DNA of 64,000 nt from Numida meleagris (taxonomy: Eukaryota > Chordata > Aves > Galliformes > Numididae): contig NC_034414.1 in assembly GCF_002078875.1 (NCBI RefSeq), forward strand, positions 30,078,450-30,142,449, in the 5' to 3' direction. Of this stretch, positions 54,301 to 64,000 are shown piece after piece. The number at the start of each line of letters is the position of its first letter. Within the stretch, counting starts at the first letter, position 1. The notes under the pieces are model-generated. The model did not search any database. It was not told the origin of the DNA and saw only the letters and a program-made list of their open reading frames with translations. The position numbers were made by a program, and so were the translations under genes.

Positions 54301-57300
54301 AGCATGCTGAGGAGCGCACGCTGTGAGGAGGATTTTGTTGGATTGTGGACTTTGTTCTGGTTCAGTTATGTGCTGATGAATGTTAAATATGTGAGATGGT
54401 TTTCATACCCAGCTAATGGACTGGGCTCTGTGAGTTGGCAAAGGGCAATACTTCTTTTTTTTTTTAGATGGCTGCATGGCAAATGCATTTGTTTTGGATA
54501 ACAAACTCTGGTTTCCATGGGGATCGTCCTTCTGCTTTTTAAAGGTACTATTAAGAGTCTCTTACCTTTTTTGAATTACTCCTAAGAGCTGTTACTGCTA
54601 AACTATCTCAGCTGTTGATGGCTGAATCAACACTTTGTATCTGGCAGTGAAATCTGAAGAGGGTACAATCTGAGAGAAAAAATAATTTTTTGCTCTTTTT
54701 GAATCACAAACAACACACCCTGATAACATTTAATACTCAGAGAACATTACTCCTTGCAAATACGATGAACTTAAAACACCATGAAGGCTAGAAGGGTGTT
54801 ATCTGGGCAGCACAATGTGTGAGGATGTTCCTGCATTTATTTTCTTGGCATACTTATCCCCAACTTCACATATTACGTGGCTGCCTAACTGATATTTCTC
54901 AGTTAAAAAATGGAGGGGATGACTAGAAACAATCATCCTTTCAATCTGAATATGGTGTTACTAGTGCATGGAGATTTTAGTGAAATTATTTATATTTATG
55001 ATACAGGAGAATAAAATGACATTGTTTGTCAGGTTCTATACATATGTTAGTTTCTAGCGTGAGAAGAGCTGCTTCTCATGCAGTGGTTGCCTTTAGTTAT
55101 TTCCTATTCCTTGTCTTTACCTGGAGAAATTGTCAGAGGCACAGAGAAGCTGTATGCTTCCCTCCTCCTAATTCGATCTGTGTACTGATAAGGTTGCCAG
55201 CCATCCAGACGTAGTAGGAGTTTTATGTAGACGTAGCCCATAAAGCTCAAAAGATTGAAGACACTTCTTGTTTTGGAATGAGAAAACACTTTTTATCTTC
55301 TTTCTTTGCAACCAATATGGGATATGCTTTGTCACATGTGATGGTTTATAAATGCTGCTCATGTCCCAGTCAGCATTGACTTGCAACTAAACAGCAAGAT
55401 GCTGCATTTTCCAATTGCTCATTCAGCCTGACTTTCCCTAAATGTCTCCCAGCTGACCAACATAATGCCACGTTTCCTTGAATTCGGAATTCAAGATTAT
55501 GTAGCCCTGGGCCAGTTTTCCAGCAGAAACACCTCAGAAAAGAGCCCCTGATAAGAAACGGCACTTTTGCCCACTGTGAGGACGTGCTGCAGCTTAGCAT
55601 GGTTGTAGCCCATGGAGGATATCTGTGTTAGATTGGTGACTTCCATGGGTTCAGCAGTGAATGACTTCTACAGAAAGAACAGAAAGTGGCTCTACATAAT
55701 GGGAGAAGATTCCAAGTGCAATTGCTGTAATGCTTGTTGAATTACCTTGTTGCCTGGAAGGCTGTTAACCTCGTCCATGGGAAGGAGTAGCTTCTGAAAG
55801 GTGAGGAGGAACAAAATGTGAAATCCATGTGCTTTGTTCTTAAGCTTCTTAATATTTGATTCTTTACAAATTTTCTGGCGTAATTTTTTCTCGAGTGGGT
55901 GGCTTTGAAATTGCATGATGGGAAACACTATTTGAAAGCGCTAGCAGAAAAGGCTGCCGGTCTACATAGAAACTGATCTGGTTCATCAGGTCAGAGTGAC
56001 ATAAATTTACAAATTACTCATGGCTGCAGGTGAAGGAAAAAGTTGTTTCTCTGAGCGATTTTCACTCATTCAATTCTCCCAAGCAAGTGCTTCTTCTTGC
56101 TTATCCTTTTTTCCCTTTTCAAGCTCTTTACTTTTTTTTGTCTGAAGAGCCCTTCCTCATCTTAGATGCACTGTATCTTATGCTTTATTCTTTCCATTTC
56201 CATCTAGGATCATTCAGCACCAGAGCTAATTTCATTGGTTTGTGGCTCTGTGATGTATAAGTGACAATATGACATAATTTGAAGAAGTAATTCAACAGCT
56301 GAAAAACTAGAGTCTTTAATCAAGCTTCTCTGTATGATCCTGAAGCATAGCTTGGGAGCTCTTTAGCAGCTTCTGAAGAATTATTTAAAAGCCCTCTGAT
56401 TTTTTTTTTCCTTCCACTTTTCATTTATTCCTAATGAAGGTGAAACTTGCTTTGGAAGTAAGGTTATAAAATCAATACAGTTCAAATGATGAAAGAAAAA
56501 AAGGAGGAAAAAAAAGAGAAAACAGCACGTTCCCCACTGTATTGTAGTAACATAATATTACTCTCTGAGAAGTACTTCTTTAATAACTGGAGAGTTAGAG
56601 ATACTTTTTGAAAGCCAGTGATTTCACTGACTGAATATCTCATAGCAGCTTAGGAAGCTTTAAGTACACCAGGTTGAATAGTGCCTCTTGAATCTATTGT
56701 AGCACCTGCCAAAAACAGATGAGGATTTCATTCTTTAAAATACATCAGCTGATAAATACACAACTCAATGTTTTGTCAGGTACCAAAAAGGAATTTGCAG
56801 AAGACGTATGACACAGTATGTAGAAAATTAAATTGCAAATGACATTTAAATACTGCAGATCTAAATAGTACGGCTGCAAGGTAGACTTCAGTGCTAATAC
56901 TGTGTCCTTTTACTGAAGTGGTCCCATTTTACCAAGAAGCTAAATTTGACTGTCTGTTATTTCAGTACATTCTTGTTGGCATTTTTGTTTTGTGGGCAAC
57001 CACAGGAAAGCTGTACTCTGCAAATAAAATCTTTATTATTGTTATTATTATTTATTTTTAATTGATTAGAGAGAAAAATCAAGCCAAAGAATGGTATCCC
57101 CATTCTTTGTGGGAGGCTGCAGCTACTTTTTCGTATCTCAGTTAGTAGCATAAGATGTTTTCTCTCATGGTGTGTGTTGTTTACCCAATTGAAACACTAA
57201 CAAATCTGACCATCTCATTAATCAGTTATGTTTCAGCTCAGTGGAGCTTCCAGTGTCAGTAATACATATTGTTAACAGCAAGCAGTTGTTGCTACAGTCT

Positions 57301-60300
57301 GCAGTGAGAATGACTTTTCTTGCCAGTAGGAAGCTCAACTCTACATGTTGTCCAGCTGCAGTAGTGTAAAAGGGGTTGTCTTATCGAGCAGTGTTTTGTT
57401 GCTGGTGGCTATGATTTCTTTGATTTGGTGGCATTGCACAGTGTGTCTCCAGGAGAAACAAAACCAAAGAGAATAATATTTTATCTGTATGATGCTGGCC
57501 TTCACTATGGACTTACTGGTAGTGCAAACCAGCTCACCCGCAGCTGCATAATTCGGCTAATTTTTGTCTTGGATCTTCTGCCTGGCAAGATGATTTCCAC
57601 AGGGCTTAGTGCCCTGTGGAAAGAAATGCATTAAGAAAAAAATACGTGGCAGTTGGTTAGTTGGGGAATAGTATCATTAAGAGGTATGTGCTCCACTTGA
57701 GATGTTTCTCCATTAAAGACACTGTGAATAATTACAAGGATTGCATAGAGTATGTTTCACGCAGAATTGTAGGGGTTGGAAAGGACCTCTGGAGGTCATC
57801 TAGTCCAACCCCCTGCTAAAGCAGGTTCCCCAGAGAAAGTTACCCAGGAAAGCATCCAGGCGGGTTTTGAATATTTCCTAGAGGAGACTCGGCAGCCTCT
57901 CTGGGCAGCCTGTTCCAGTGCTCTGTAACCCTCACAGTAAAGAAGTTCTTTCTCATGTTCATATGAAACTTCCCATGTTCCACTTTGTGCACATTGCCTC
58001 TTGTTCTGTCACTGGGCACTGGTGAAAAGAGCCTGGCCCCATCCATTTGATGCTCAGCCTTCAGATATTTATAAGCATCCCCCCTCAGCCTTCTCTTCTC
58101 CAGGCTGAACAGTCCCAGGTGTCTCAGCCTTATTCCTTTCCTTTCTTTGTGAAAGGGTGAATGTGTTATGAAAGCAGGTCTGGTGCCTTGTAAGTTTACA
58201 AAGAATGCTTGTGATCCCCCTGAAAAAATTTTGTAATTTTTTTGTGTGGCTTTTATGATGTTTACACGACAAATGTTTAGCTGAAATATTAGACAGCTTT
58301 CAGTTTCAGTTGAACAACTCGCTTAGAAATACATAACCTGCAGATATCTTTAAAAATGTGCTTCTAACTTATTGGGTTGCCTTGCACGTTCTTCTGCTCC
58401 ATTCCAGTTTTAGCATGCATTGAAAATCTGTGTTTCCTGCTGCTGTCAGTGAGTCTTTAGAGTGCTTTAGACAGCACTAAAAAATTTACTTTGTAAATGC
58501 TGAAGCCTGAGCCAAAACCACGTCTGTGCAGCATGGGTGGACAGCCACGGACAGGTTATTTGCGTGCCTGCTCAGCTGTGCTGACAGAGACTGTCCTGCC
58601 TGGTTACCACAGCTGCTGTGCACCACCTGCCTGCGAAGAGGGGAGTCTGTGCCAGAAGGATGAGGGCAGAAGCCATCATGAGCTGTCTGCTGTTCTCTGC
58701 CTTCTCTCTTCTTAACATCCTTACCAGTGCCTGCACAGATTGGGGAAAGGGATGTCTTGCACAAGCAGAAGCAGAAAAAGGACCCTGCTGCCGTGGTGCA
58801 GTGTGCCATGCAGCACTATGCATGTCGGCTCAGGGAGCTGAGCTCACTGAAGACAAGTTCCTGATTTCTGGTGCCAGCTGCCCCTAGATCTGGGAACCCT
58901 TTTGTGTGCATAAAGCTCATTTGGTCCGTATGGTCATATAGTGTGCATTTGGAGTGTGGAAGACTTTTTTCTAAGTTGTGATATGTCTCCCTGAGATCCC
59001 GATAGACTAAGATACAATGATATGAGAATAAGTGTTTTTCCTCCATCTTTCCATTTGTTGAAAGAAATGTGTAGGGCTGGAGTATCCAAAAGACTGGATT
59101 GCATTCTCTGTGTTCTTTAGTGATGTTATTTGCATAGCCTTTTTTTTCCCCTGTCCTATTTGTTTAATGGCACATTGTAATGTATATATGGACTCTCTTG
59201 AAAAAAAAGTTAAAGACAAATTTCTTCTGGATGTGACTTCGCAGAGGTCTGTCTGTGCCATTACACTGGCCAGTGGAAGGAAAGGAAAATTGCTGTGATC
59301 CACTTCCACACAGACACAGACTGATACTATGTATTTATATTTGTTTACTTAGCATCTATTGTCTTAATACAGTAATTATTAAAATATGAGCACTCTAGCA
59401 GATTTCTATATTTGGATACTCAGAATGGCTTATTTCAGGCATGAGTCAACATAAACATTTGAAAACATGGTTCAGATATTCTTTCTAGGCACTTTAATTC
59501 ATTAAGACTTTTGGAATTGATTACTGGAAGCCAGGAGGAGGCAGCTGAGGTGTGCTATTGCTTCCAGTTACCTGGCATACAGAGCCGTAGCAATTGCCCA
59601 GACTTCTTAGTCTGAGCAGTGTGTTGGCCTGACTCCTAGAAAACTCCGAACAAGTGCATTTTATTTGCACTATGTGGGAATGTTCAAATCTGTTAAAATT
59701 ACTGTTGTTTTGGGAGGGGAGGTGGATTTTTTTGTTCATTTGGTTGAGTTTGTTTGCTTTGTTGTCCTTCCTCTCTTTGCCTGCAGGTAACATCATGGTG
59801 CTGTGGTCAACTTGCAGAACATCGGTACTTAAATCTGTAACAAACCGATTCATTAAGAATTTGGCCTGCTCGGGTATTTGTGCCAGCCTAGTCTGCGTGC
59901 CTTTTGACATTGTTCTTAGTGCCAGTCCACACTGCTGCTGGTGGATCTATACGATGCTCTTCTGCAAAATTGCCAAGTTTCTACACAAAGTCTTCTGCTC
60001 AGTGACCATCCTCAGTTTTCCAGCCATTGCTCTTGACAGGTAAGAGGTTAAATTCTCCAGGATGATAATCCTTGATAAACTTTGTTTTTCAGCACTATAA
60101 GGTACTTTGAGCCTAAAAATTTATTTTCAAAGGAGTTTTTAACTCTTCTGTCTTCCTGTTAATAATTCTTGCTCAGTAATGGAAATTGAAGCCAGGCAAC
60201 TTCAGACTATAGAAGAGGTGCACACTTTTAACTGTGGGAGTTGAAAGCCAATGCATCTTAAAAGAATTTACCAATGCCTGTGGTCAGTTGTCCAATTTCA

Positions 60301-62612
60301 AATTTCAAATCTATTTTTTTAATTTTATTTTTTAAAAAAGCCACTATTAATACAACCAGAATTAATTCAAAGAGATTTTGTACATACAAGATCAGTTTAA
60401 AACAGAAGTGGACCTTTAGACTGCCTAAGTCTTAGGATTGTGTTTATTTTGCTTACTGTTGTTAGATATCATTGATTCCACCTGAATGCACAGCTCTGTC
60501 ATCCTGAGAGTGGCTGTAAGATATTATTAAGGAAGGGTGGACACAGTTGTGATGTAGCTCATATTACTAAAACAGTGGGATTTATATACATAGGTAAAAT
60601 TGTTATTAGTCTGTTAAATGCATATCACTGCAGCTATACAATCTACAGCTATCACTGTTAGCTATACAAAGCAAACTCTACAGCTAATAACTCTAATGTT
60701 AATAATGATACGTACAGTATCATTATCTGTAATGTACACCAATGTTGCCACTGGAACAGCTATCATCTGCCCTTCATCATCTTCCTAATAAAAACCATGA
60801 GTTGCTACTGCGCTTATAAGGAATAGGAGGTTAGATCTCTCATGGGAAGTCTGTGAGCTTAAAAGTCCACAGTAGTAATCAAACAATGAATCAGTGAAAG
60901 AAAATTTCATCACCTCAGAGATGTTTTTTCTTTTTATAAATGTGCACAGAGTATTCAGGGTTTGACTACTCTTTTGATCAGGGCCTTGACAAACAAAGCT
61001 TGTGCAAAACAGAACCCCAGTTTACTTCCAATAGGTACATATAATTTGTAGGCAATAGTATTGCTTTTTATTCCCCTAATGTAACAGGAAAACCATCATA
61101 AAGTATCTTTTCAAATTAATGATGAGTTTGCAAAGTCCAAATGATGAGCAAAGTCCACTTTGATGAGTCCAAAGCATTACAGCTATGTCTCTGTCGTATA
61201 TTCTGAGCATTTGTGTTATGTGCAGTATAATATCATTAATTTTTCATAATAATATTCTTACACATCAACATGAAATATTTTTTCACCACTAATGTAATCT
61301 TGTATAAAGTATAAATATTCAGTTTTTTCTACAGACCTATCCACAAAGCCAGACCCTTGTTGCTTTTCTTTTATGAGCAGGTCATCAGTTGGAAGCTCAG
61401 TGAGGGATTTGGGGCGTTTTCTTCTGACAGCTTGTGAGACACTTCACAAAAGCACAATGCATGCTCTAAAATTGACTGTTTTTTTTTTTTTTTTTCCCCA
61501 ACAGATACTACTCTGTTTTATACCCTCTGGAAAGAAAAATAACTGATGCAAAATCCCGAGACCTGGTTATCTACATCTGGGCCCATGCAATAGTGGCCAG
61601 CATTCCGGTATTTGCTGTGACCAATGTGTCTGATATTTATGCCATGTCCACCTGCTCCGAATCCTGGAGTTACTCCCTTGGCCACTTGATCTATGTTGTC
61701 ATCTATAACATCACCACTGTGATTGTACCAGTGGCTGTGGTATTTCTCTTCATGATTCTTATTCGCAGGGCACTGAGTGCCAGCCAGAAGAAAAAAGTCA
61801 TCATAGCTGCATTAAGGACCCCTCAGAATACAATTTCAATCCCTTATGCCTCCCAGCGAGAAGCTGAGCTTCATGCCATGCTGCTTTCTATGGTTGTGAT
61901 ATTTATTTTCTGCAGCATCCCCTATGTGACTCTGGTGATTTACCGCACCATACTCAATGTTTCAGATATTTCAGTCTTTTTGCTTCTCACTGCCATTTGG
62001 GTGCCCAAGGTCTCTTTGTTAGCCAATCCTTTGTTATTTTTAACTGTTAACAAATCTGTACGGAAGTGCTTAGTGGGGATGATAGTACAGCTGCACCGAA
62101 GGTTCAGCAGGAGAAACATCATCAGCTCAGGTGGTGTTGCAGATGCTAATCTGGAGCCCAGTGCCCGTTCAGGGAGCCAGCTTCTGGAAATGTTCCATAT
62201 TGGGCAACAACAAATCTTCAAGCCAACAGAAGACGAGGAGAATGAAACCAAATCTGTTGGCTCTAGTGACTTTCAGCAGAAAGAAATTCCTGTCACCTGT
62301 TCAGAGGTAGGAGAGACTTCGGTTCACAAATTTATACCACAGACCATTGCAGACTCTGCAGCTCAGGTGGCACCAGCTGTGCCTGCGGAAGCTGATATGG
62401 TAAACGACAAGTATTCCATGCCATTTGGTTTTGGACCCTTTGAGCTACCTCCACAATGGCTGTCGGAAAGTCGAAACAGTAAGAAGCGACTCCTGCCTCC
62501 TTTGGGGAATACCCCTGAAGAGCTAATCCGGACAAAGCAGCCAAAGTGTAAAGCAGAAAGAAAAATTAGCAGAAACAATAAAGTCAGTATCTTTCCCAAG
62601 GTGGATTCTTAG
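32035..62612 (+). CDS. GPR176: GPR176, orphan class A G-protein-coupled receptor; 3 coding exons
   Basis: Known: GPR176 is an orphan receptor reported to signal through Gz in the mammalian circadian clock centre. Seen: exons 32035-32257, 59787-60039 and 61505-62612 join in phase to 527 codons plus stop (human 515). Extracellular N-terminus has N-glycosylation sequons at N11, N27 and N39. Membrane segments by eye: TM1 61-83, TM2 98-118, TM3 133-158, TM4 178-198, TM5 219-245, TM6 282-305, TM7 313-340, then a long cytoplasmic tail to 527. D158-R159-Y160 is intact and N76 (G-N in TM1) is present. The usual TM2 LAxxD reads L-A-C-S-G, TM6 CWxP reads C-S-I-P (295-298), and TM7 NPxxY reads N-P-L-L-F (333-337); as I recall, human GPR176 has the same or similar changes. 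The tail motif F-G-P-F-E-L-P-P-Q-W-L-S-E is strongly conserved. Confidence 0.97.
36998..37155 (+). mobile_element. CR1 LINE 3' end fragment
   Basis: Sense CR1 tail: 'tagaggtgttcaaggcc', 'ttggatggggccctgggcag', then 'gaggtcccttccaaccca', ending in repeated 'ctatgattctatga'. One of the better preserved copies in the window. Confidence 0.93.
38245..38465 (-). mobile_element. Old CR1 LINE fragment
   Basis: Antisense on the plus strand: 'gagttggaaggaattttaag', 'ctccagggctggggcatcta', 'ctctctgggcaacctgttta'. Diverged more than the other copies. Confidence 0.8.
41073..41290. mobile_element. Mariner-like (Galluhop-type) DNA transposon end
   Basis: Starts 'gcttcaaaagtagtgcttcc' followed by 'tatttatttccatggaaact', resembling a terminal inverted repeat and subterminal region that I recall from the chicken mariner family Galluhop. 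The relic frame shows S-Y-K-T-L-F-F-S-I-like degenerate remains. The right limit is uncertain; no intact transposase. Confidence 0.6.
42368..42434 (+). CDS. GPR176: Candidate alternative first coding exon of GPR176
   Basis: An ATG with A at -3 and G at +4 opens 22 codons plus one base, M-A-E-V-I-I-S-L-I-F-F-S-F-T-T-L-A-Y-Q-G-L-L, followed by a consensus donor gtgaga. The donor phase (1) equals that of exon 1, so splicing to exon 2 gives …G-L-L-G-N-I-M-V-L-W, which mimics …S-L-L-G-N-I-M-V-L-W of the main form. Codons are C-ending (ATC, TTC, CTC, AGC) against an A/T-rich intron. A possible acceptor (tttctgctag, ending at 42357) would make it a second exon behind a noncoding one; as a cassette after exon 1 it would shift the frame. 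Not verified by any transcript; I do not know whether this isoform is annotated. Confidence 0.55.
43572..43790. mobile_element. Mariner-like (Galluhop-type) DNA transposon end, opposite terminus
   Basis: Starts 'gctctgaaagtagtgcctcc' then 'tattttattatgttagctta' and 'ggcagatgttggtggtatgg', the other end of the same family as I recall it. It shares the AAAGTAGTGCYTCCTATTT terminus with the copy 2.5 kb to the left but a different interior. Truncated. Confidence 0.65.
48276..48309. repeat. T7A27 homopolymer tract
   Basis: Seven T followed by 27 A in GPR176 intron 1; no retroposon body recognised beside it. Confidence 0.9.
53690..53770 (+). mobile_element. Short CR1 LINE 3' fragment
   Basis: 'tcaggggatttggaccagat' and 'gatctccagaagtc' match the CR1 tail. 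Truncated and diverged. Confidence 0.7.
57594..57622. repeat. Perfect 12-bp inverted repeat with 5-base loop
   Basis: tttccacagggc – ttagt – gccctgtggaaa, a perfect stem containing seven G/C pairs, in GPR176 intron 1 about 140 bp from a CR1 copy. No family assigned. Confidence 0.85.
57762..58135 (-). mobile_element. CR1 LINE fragment with the end of the reverse-transcriptase ORF
   Basis: About 370 bp. The plus strand starts 'gcagaattgtaggggttgga' and 'aaggacctctggaggtcatc', the reverse complement of a CR1 3' end. On the minus strand a frame reads R-K-N-F-F-T-V-R-V-T-E-H-W-N-R-L-P-R-E-A, the typical C-terminus of CR1 ORF2. Truncated at its 5' side. Confidence 0.93.
59787..60039 (+). CDS. GPR176: GPR176 coding exon 2
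   Basis: Residues 75-159: end of TM1 (G-N-I-M-V-L-W), TM2 and TM3 up to the DRY motif; C-C-W-W-I-Y-T-M-L-F-C-K matches human. Acceptor tttgcctgcag, donor gtaagag, phase 2 inside the Arg of DRY. Confidence 0.97.
60040..61504 (+). other. GPR176: GPR176 intron 2
   Basis: 1.5 kb of A/T-rich intron ending in a T-tract and cccaacag acceptor. Short imperfect duplications around 60620-60690 and 61130-61175. No other feature seen. Confidence 0.8.
61505..62612 (+). CDS. GPR176: GPR176 coding exon 3 (terminal)
   Basis: Residues 159-527 and stop: TM4 to TM7 and the entire cytoplasmic tail. R-R-A-L-S-A-S-Q-K-K-K-V-I-I-A-A-L-R-T-P is the highly conserved third loop; the end reads N-N-K-V-S-I-F-P-K-V-D-S. 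Acceptor preceded by a T-rich tract of about 20 bases. Confidence 0.98.
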
Positions 62613-62734
62613 GAGGAATAGGAGCTTTAAGTAACCAGTGAAGGTCACCTTCTCTTATATGTGTGATCCCATGGATCTTTGTTGTGCTGAAATCTGTTAC
62701 AAGCTGATTTGTGTATGTGTGTGTGCCAACTGTA

Positions 62735-62740
62735 ATTAAA
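62735..62740 (+). terminator. GPR176: Poly(A) signal ATTAAA (GPR176, proximal)
   Basis: ATTAAA about 120 bp past the stop codon, with a T-rich stretch 30-40 bp later. Use is inferred. Confidence 0.5.
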
Positions 62741-63381
62741 CAGAAGGGAAACATGCATACAAGTGTTCTTTATTTATATGATTTCATGAAAATAATATGT
62801 TGAAAGACTGTGATTCTTATTTTTATTTGTGAAATATCTACAATAATACATTCCTGATGAGCTTTCAGAAAGTACACGTGGCTTTGGGAACACTTTTCTT
62901 ATGGATGAAGTATGGAAATATGGCAGTCAATTTGCTGGGAACCTTATTGTATTAAGATGGACTGGATATCGAGGGAGTGTAATAGGAAAGGCTTTAGGGA
63001 GCACAACAGGATGCAAAATGGATAAGACCTAACCTCATGTTAGCAGACACAGCAAGCTTATTCTGCACGTTTCGTTAACGAAGTAAGGAGGACTATTACG
63101 TGCATCTATTAAGCCAATTTCTGAAATCAGTGTTAGAAGAAGAACTTGCTGGACTCTTGCACAAATTATTTAGCAAGTATCTGCCAAACTACACCTTTTT
63201 AAAACTTAAAACAATATTTTTTACACTTCAGCGAAGCTGAGGATGCCCAAATTGTCTTGTGTGTCACAAATCTGAGAATGACATATTTAGAAATAGCATT
63301 TCTTTTTTTAAAAAAACATATTCTTGTTCTAGTTCTAAGTCGAAACTCTACTGGAGACAATGCAGGACAAATCCTGACCCC

Positions 63382-63387
63382 AATAAA
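63382..63387 (+). terminator. GPR176: Poly(A) signal AATAAA (GPR176, possible distal)
   Basis: Canonical AATAAA 770 bp past the stop codon. Could mark a longer 3' UTR. Confidence 0.35.
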
Positions 63388-64000
63388 CAAGAATGTATAT
63401 GCCAAGGGCATTAATGTAACATTTTGATCCTGTGATAAAGGATATATTCAGATGTCCCAACAGTGTTATGTAAGTATTGTTTACATAAGCAAGGGGTTGT
63501 CCTTAAAATAGACTCCTATCTACTGGGTCACTCTGTTTTCTTATGGGAAAGGCAGCAAATGAAAGAAAAGGGTTGGAATTGCTTACAGCATTGTACTGAA
63601 CTGATGAGTGAGGAAACTGATTATGGACCACAAAAGACAAGGTTTGCTAATGCTGTGGCTCAGTATTGTTAGTGAGGTTTTCCTTTTACCTTCACCAACA
63701 TAAATACCAGACATCGTATTCCACTTGTTTCACAGATTTGATTAACCTGTGTATGAACATAGATAGGTTAGGCACATTTGGTGCCTAATTTCTGATCAAG
63801 TCAGAGTCAGCCATCCCTGGTTTCAGCACACCAGCCTTCCTTTCAGAGCTTACTGTTCTGCATCCTTCCGCAGCTTGTCCTCCCAAGCTTATAATCTCCT
63901 TGATACTCTATGAATTTCAAATGTACCAATCTGTTAGATGACCGTGAAACTTGTCGCCCCGGCTGTAACCCTTTGGTCTGTTGCAAGTAGTTGTTCCTTC

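Larger units (their letters stand above)
42435..59786 (+). other. GPR176: GPR176 intron 1, second part
   Basis: A/T-rich intron with one mariner-like end, two CR1 fragments, A-runs at 48283-48309 and 52065-52085, short duplications around 46140-46190, two hairpins and a small open frame at 58678-58887. No other supported gene. Confidence 0.6.
62613..64000 (+). other. GPR176: GPR176 3' UTR and downstream sequence
   Basis: After the stop the sequence is A/T-rich without conserved coding. Candidate poly(A) signals at 62735-62740 and 63382-63387 suggest short and longer 3' ends. No further gene recognised before the right edge. Confidence 0.6.

Overview
The window is vertebrate nuclear DNA, almost certainly from a bird and most likely a chicken-like galliform. 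The evidence is the large split genes with GT-AG introns, CR1 LINE tails with the typical '…CCCAAGCCAT…ATTCTATGA' end, fragments resembling the chicken mariner family Galluhop, and two protein-coding genes that I could translate exon by exon. No prokaryotic, viral or CRISPR features were seen.

Layout. Positions 1-30614 (minus strand) hold most of EIF2AK4 (GCN2), the eIF2-alpha kinase that senses amino-acid shortage. I resolved 36 coding exons, all with GT-AG borders. They join into 1604 open codons that run from the RWD domain through the pseudokinase, kinase, HisRS-like and part of the C-terminal domain. The last roughly 70 residues lie beyond base 1. Positions 30615-32034 are a GC-rich, CpG-rich divergent promoter region with GC boxes, an E-box, a YY1-type motif and a CRE-like motif. 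Positions 32035-62612 (plus strand) hold GPR176, an orphan class A GPCR, in three coding exons (527 codons) split by a 27.5-kb and a 1.5-kb intron. Positions 62613-64000 are its 3' UTR and downstream sequence. The head-to-head EIF2AK4/GPR176 order matches my recollection of the mammalian order.

The most interesting item is inside the long first intron of GPR176. A short open exon at 42368-42434 has a strong start context, encodes a hydrophobic peptide ending in G-L-L-G, and has a consensus donor in the same phase as the annotated first exon. Spliced to exon 2 it would give a receptor with an intact first transmembrane helix but no glycosylated extracellular N-terminus. Other items are an apparent MIR-family SINE relic in an EIF2AK4 intron, two mariner-like ends, five CR1 fragments in both orientations, a perfect 12-bp hairpin, and a small signal-peptide-like ORF 0.9 kb upstream of GPR176 exon 2.

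Exon limits were set by hand from conserved protein similarity (recalled human GCN2 and GPR176), splice consensus and phase continuity. Transcription starts, UTR ends and repeat limits are approximate.
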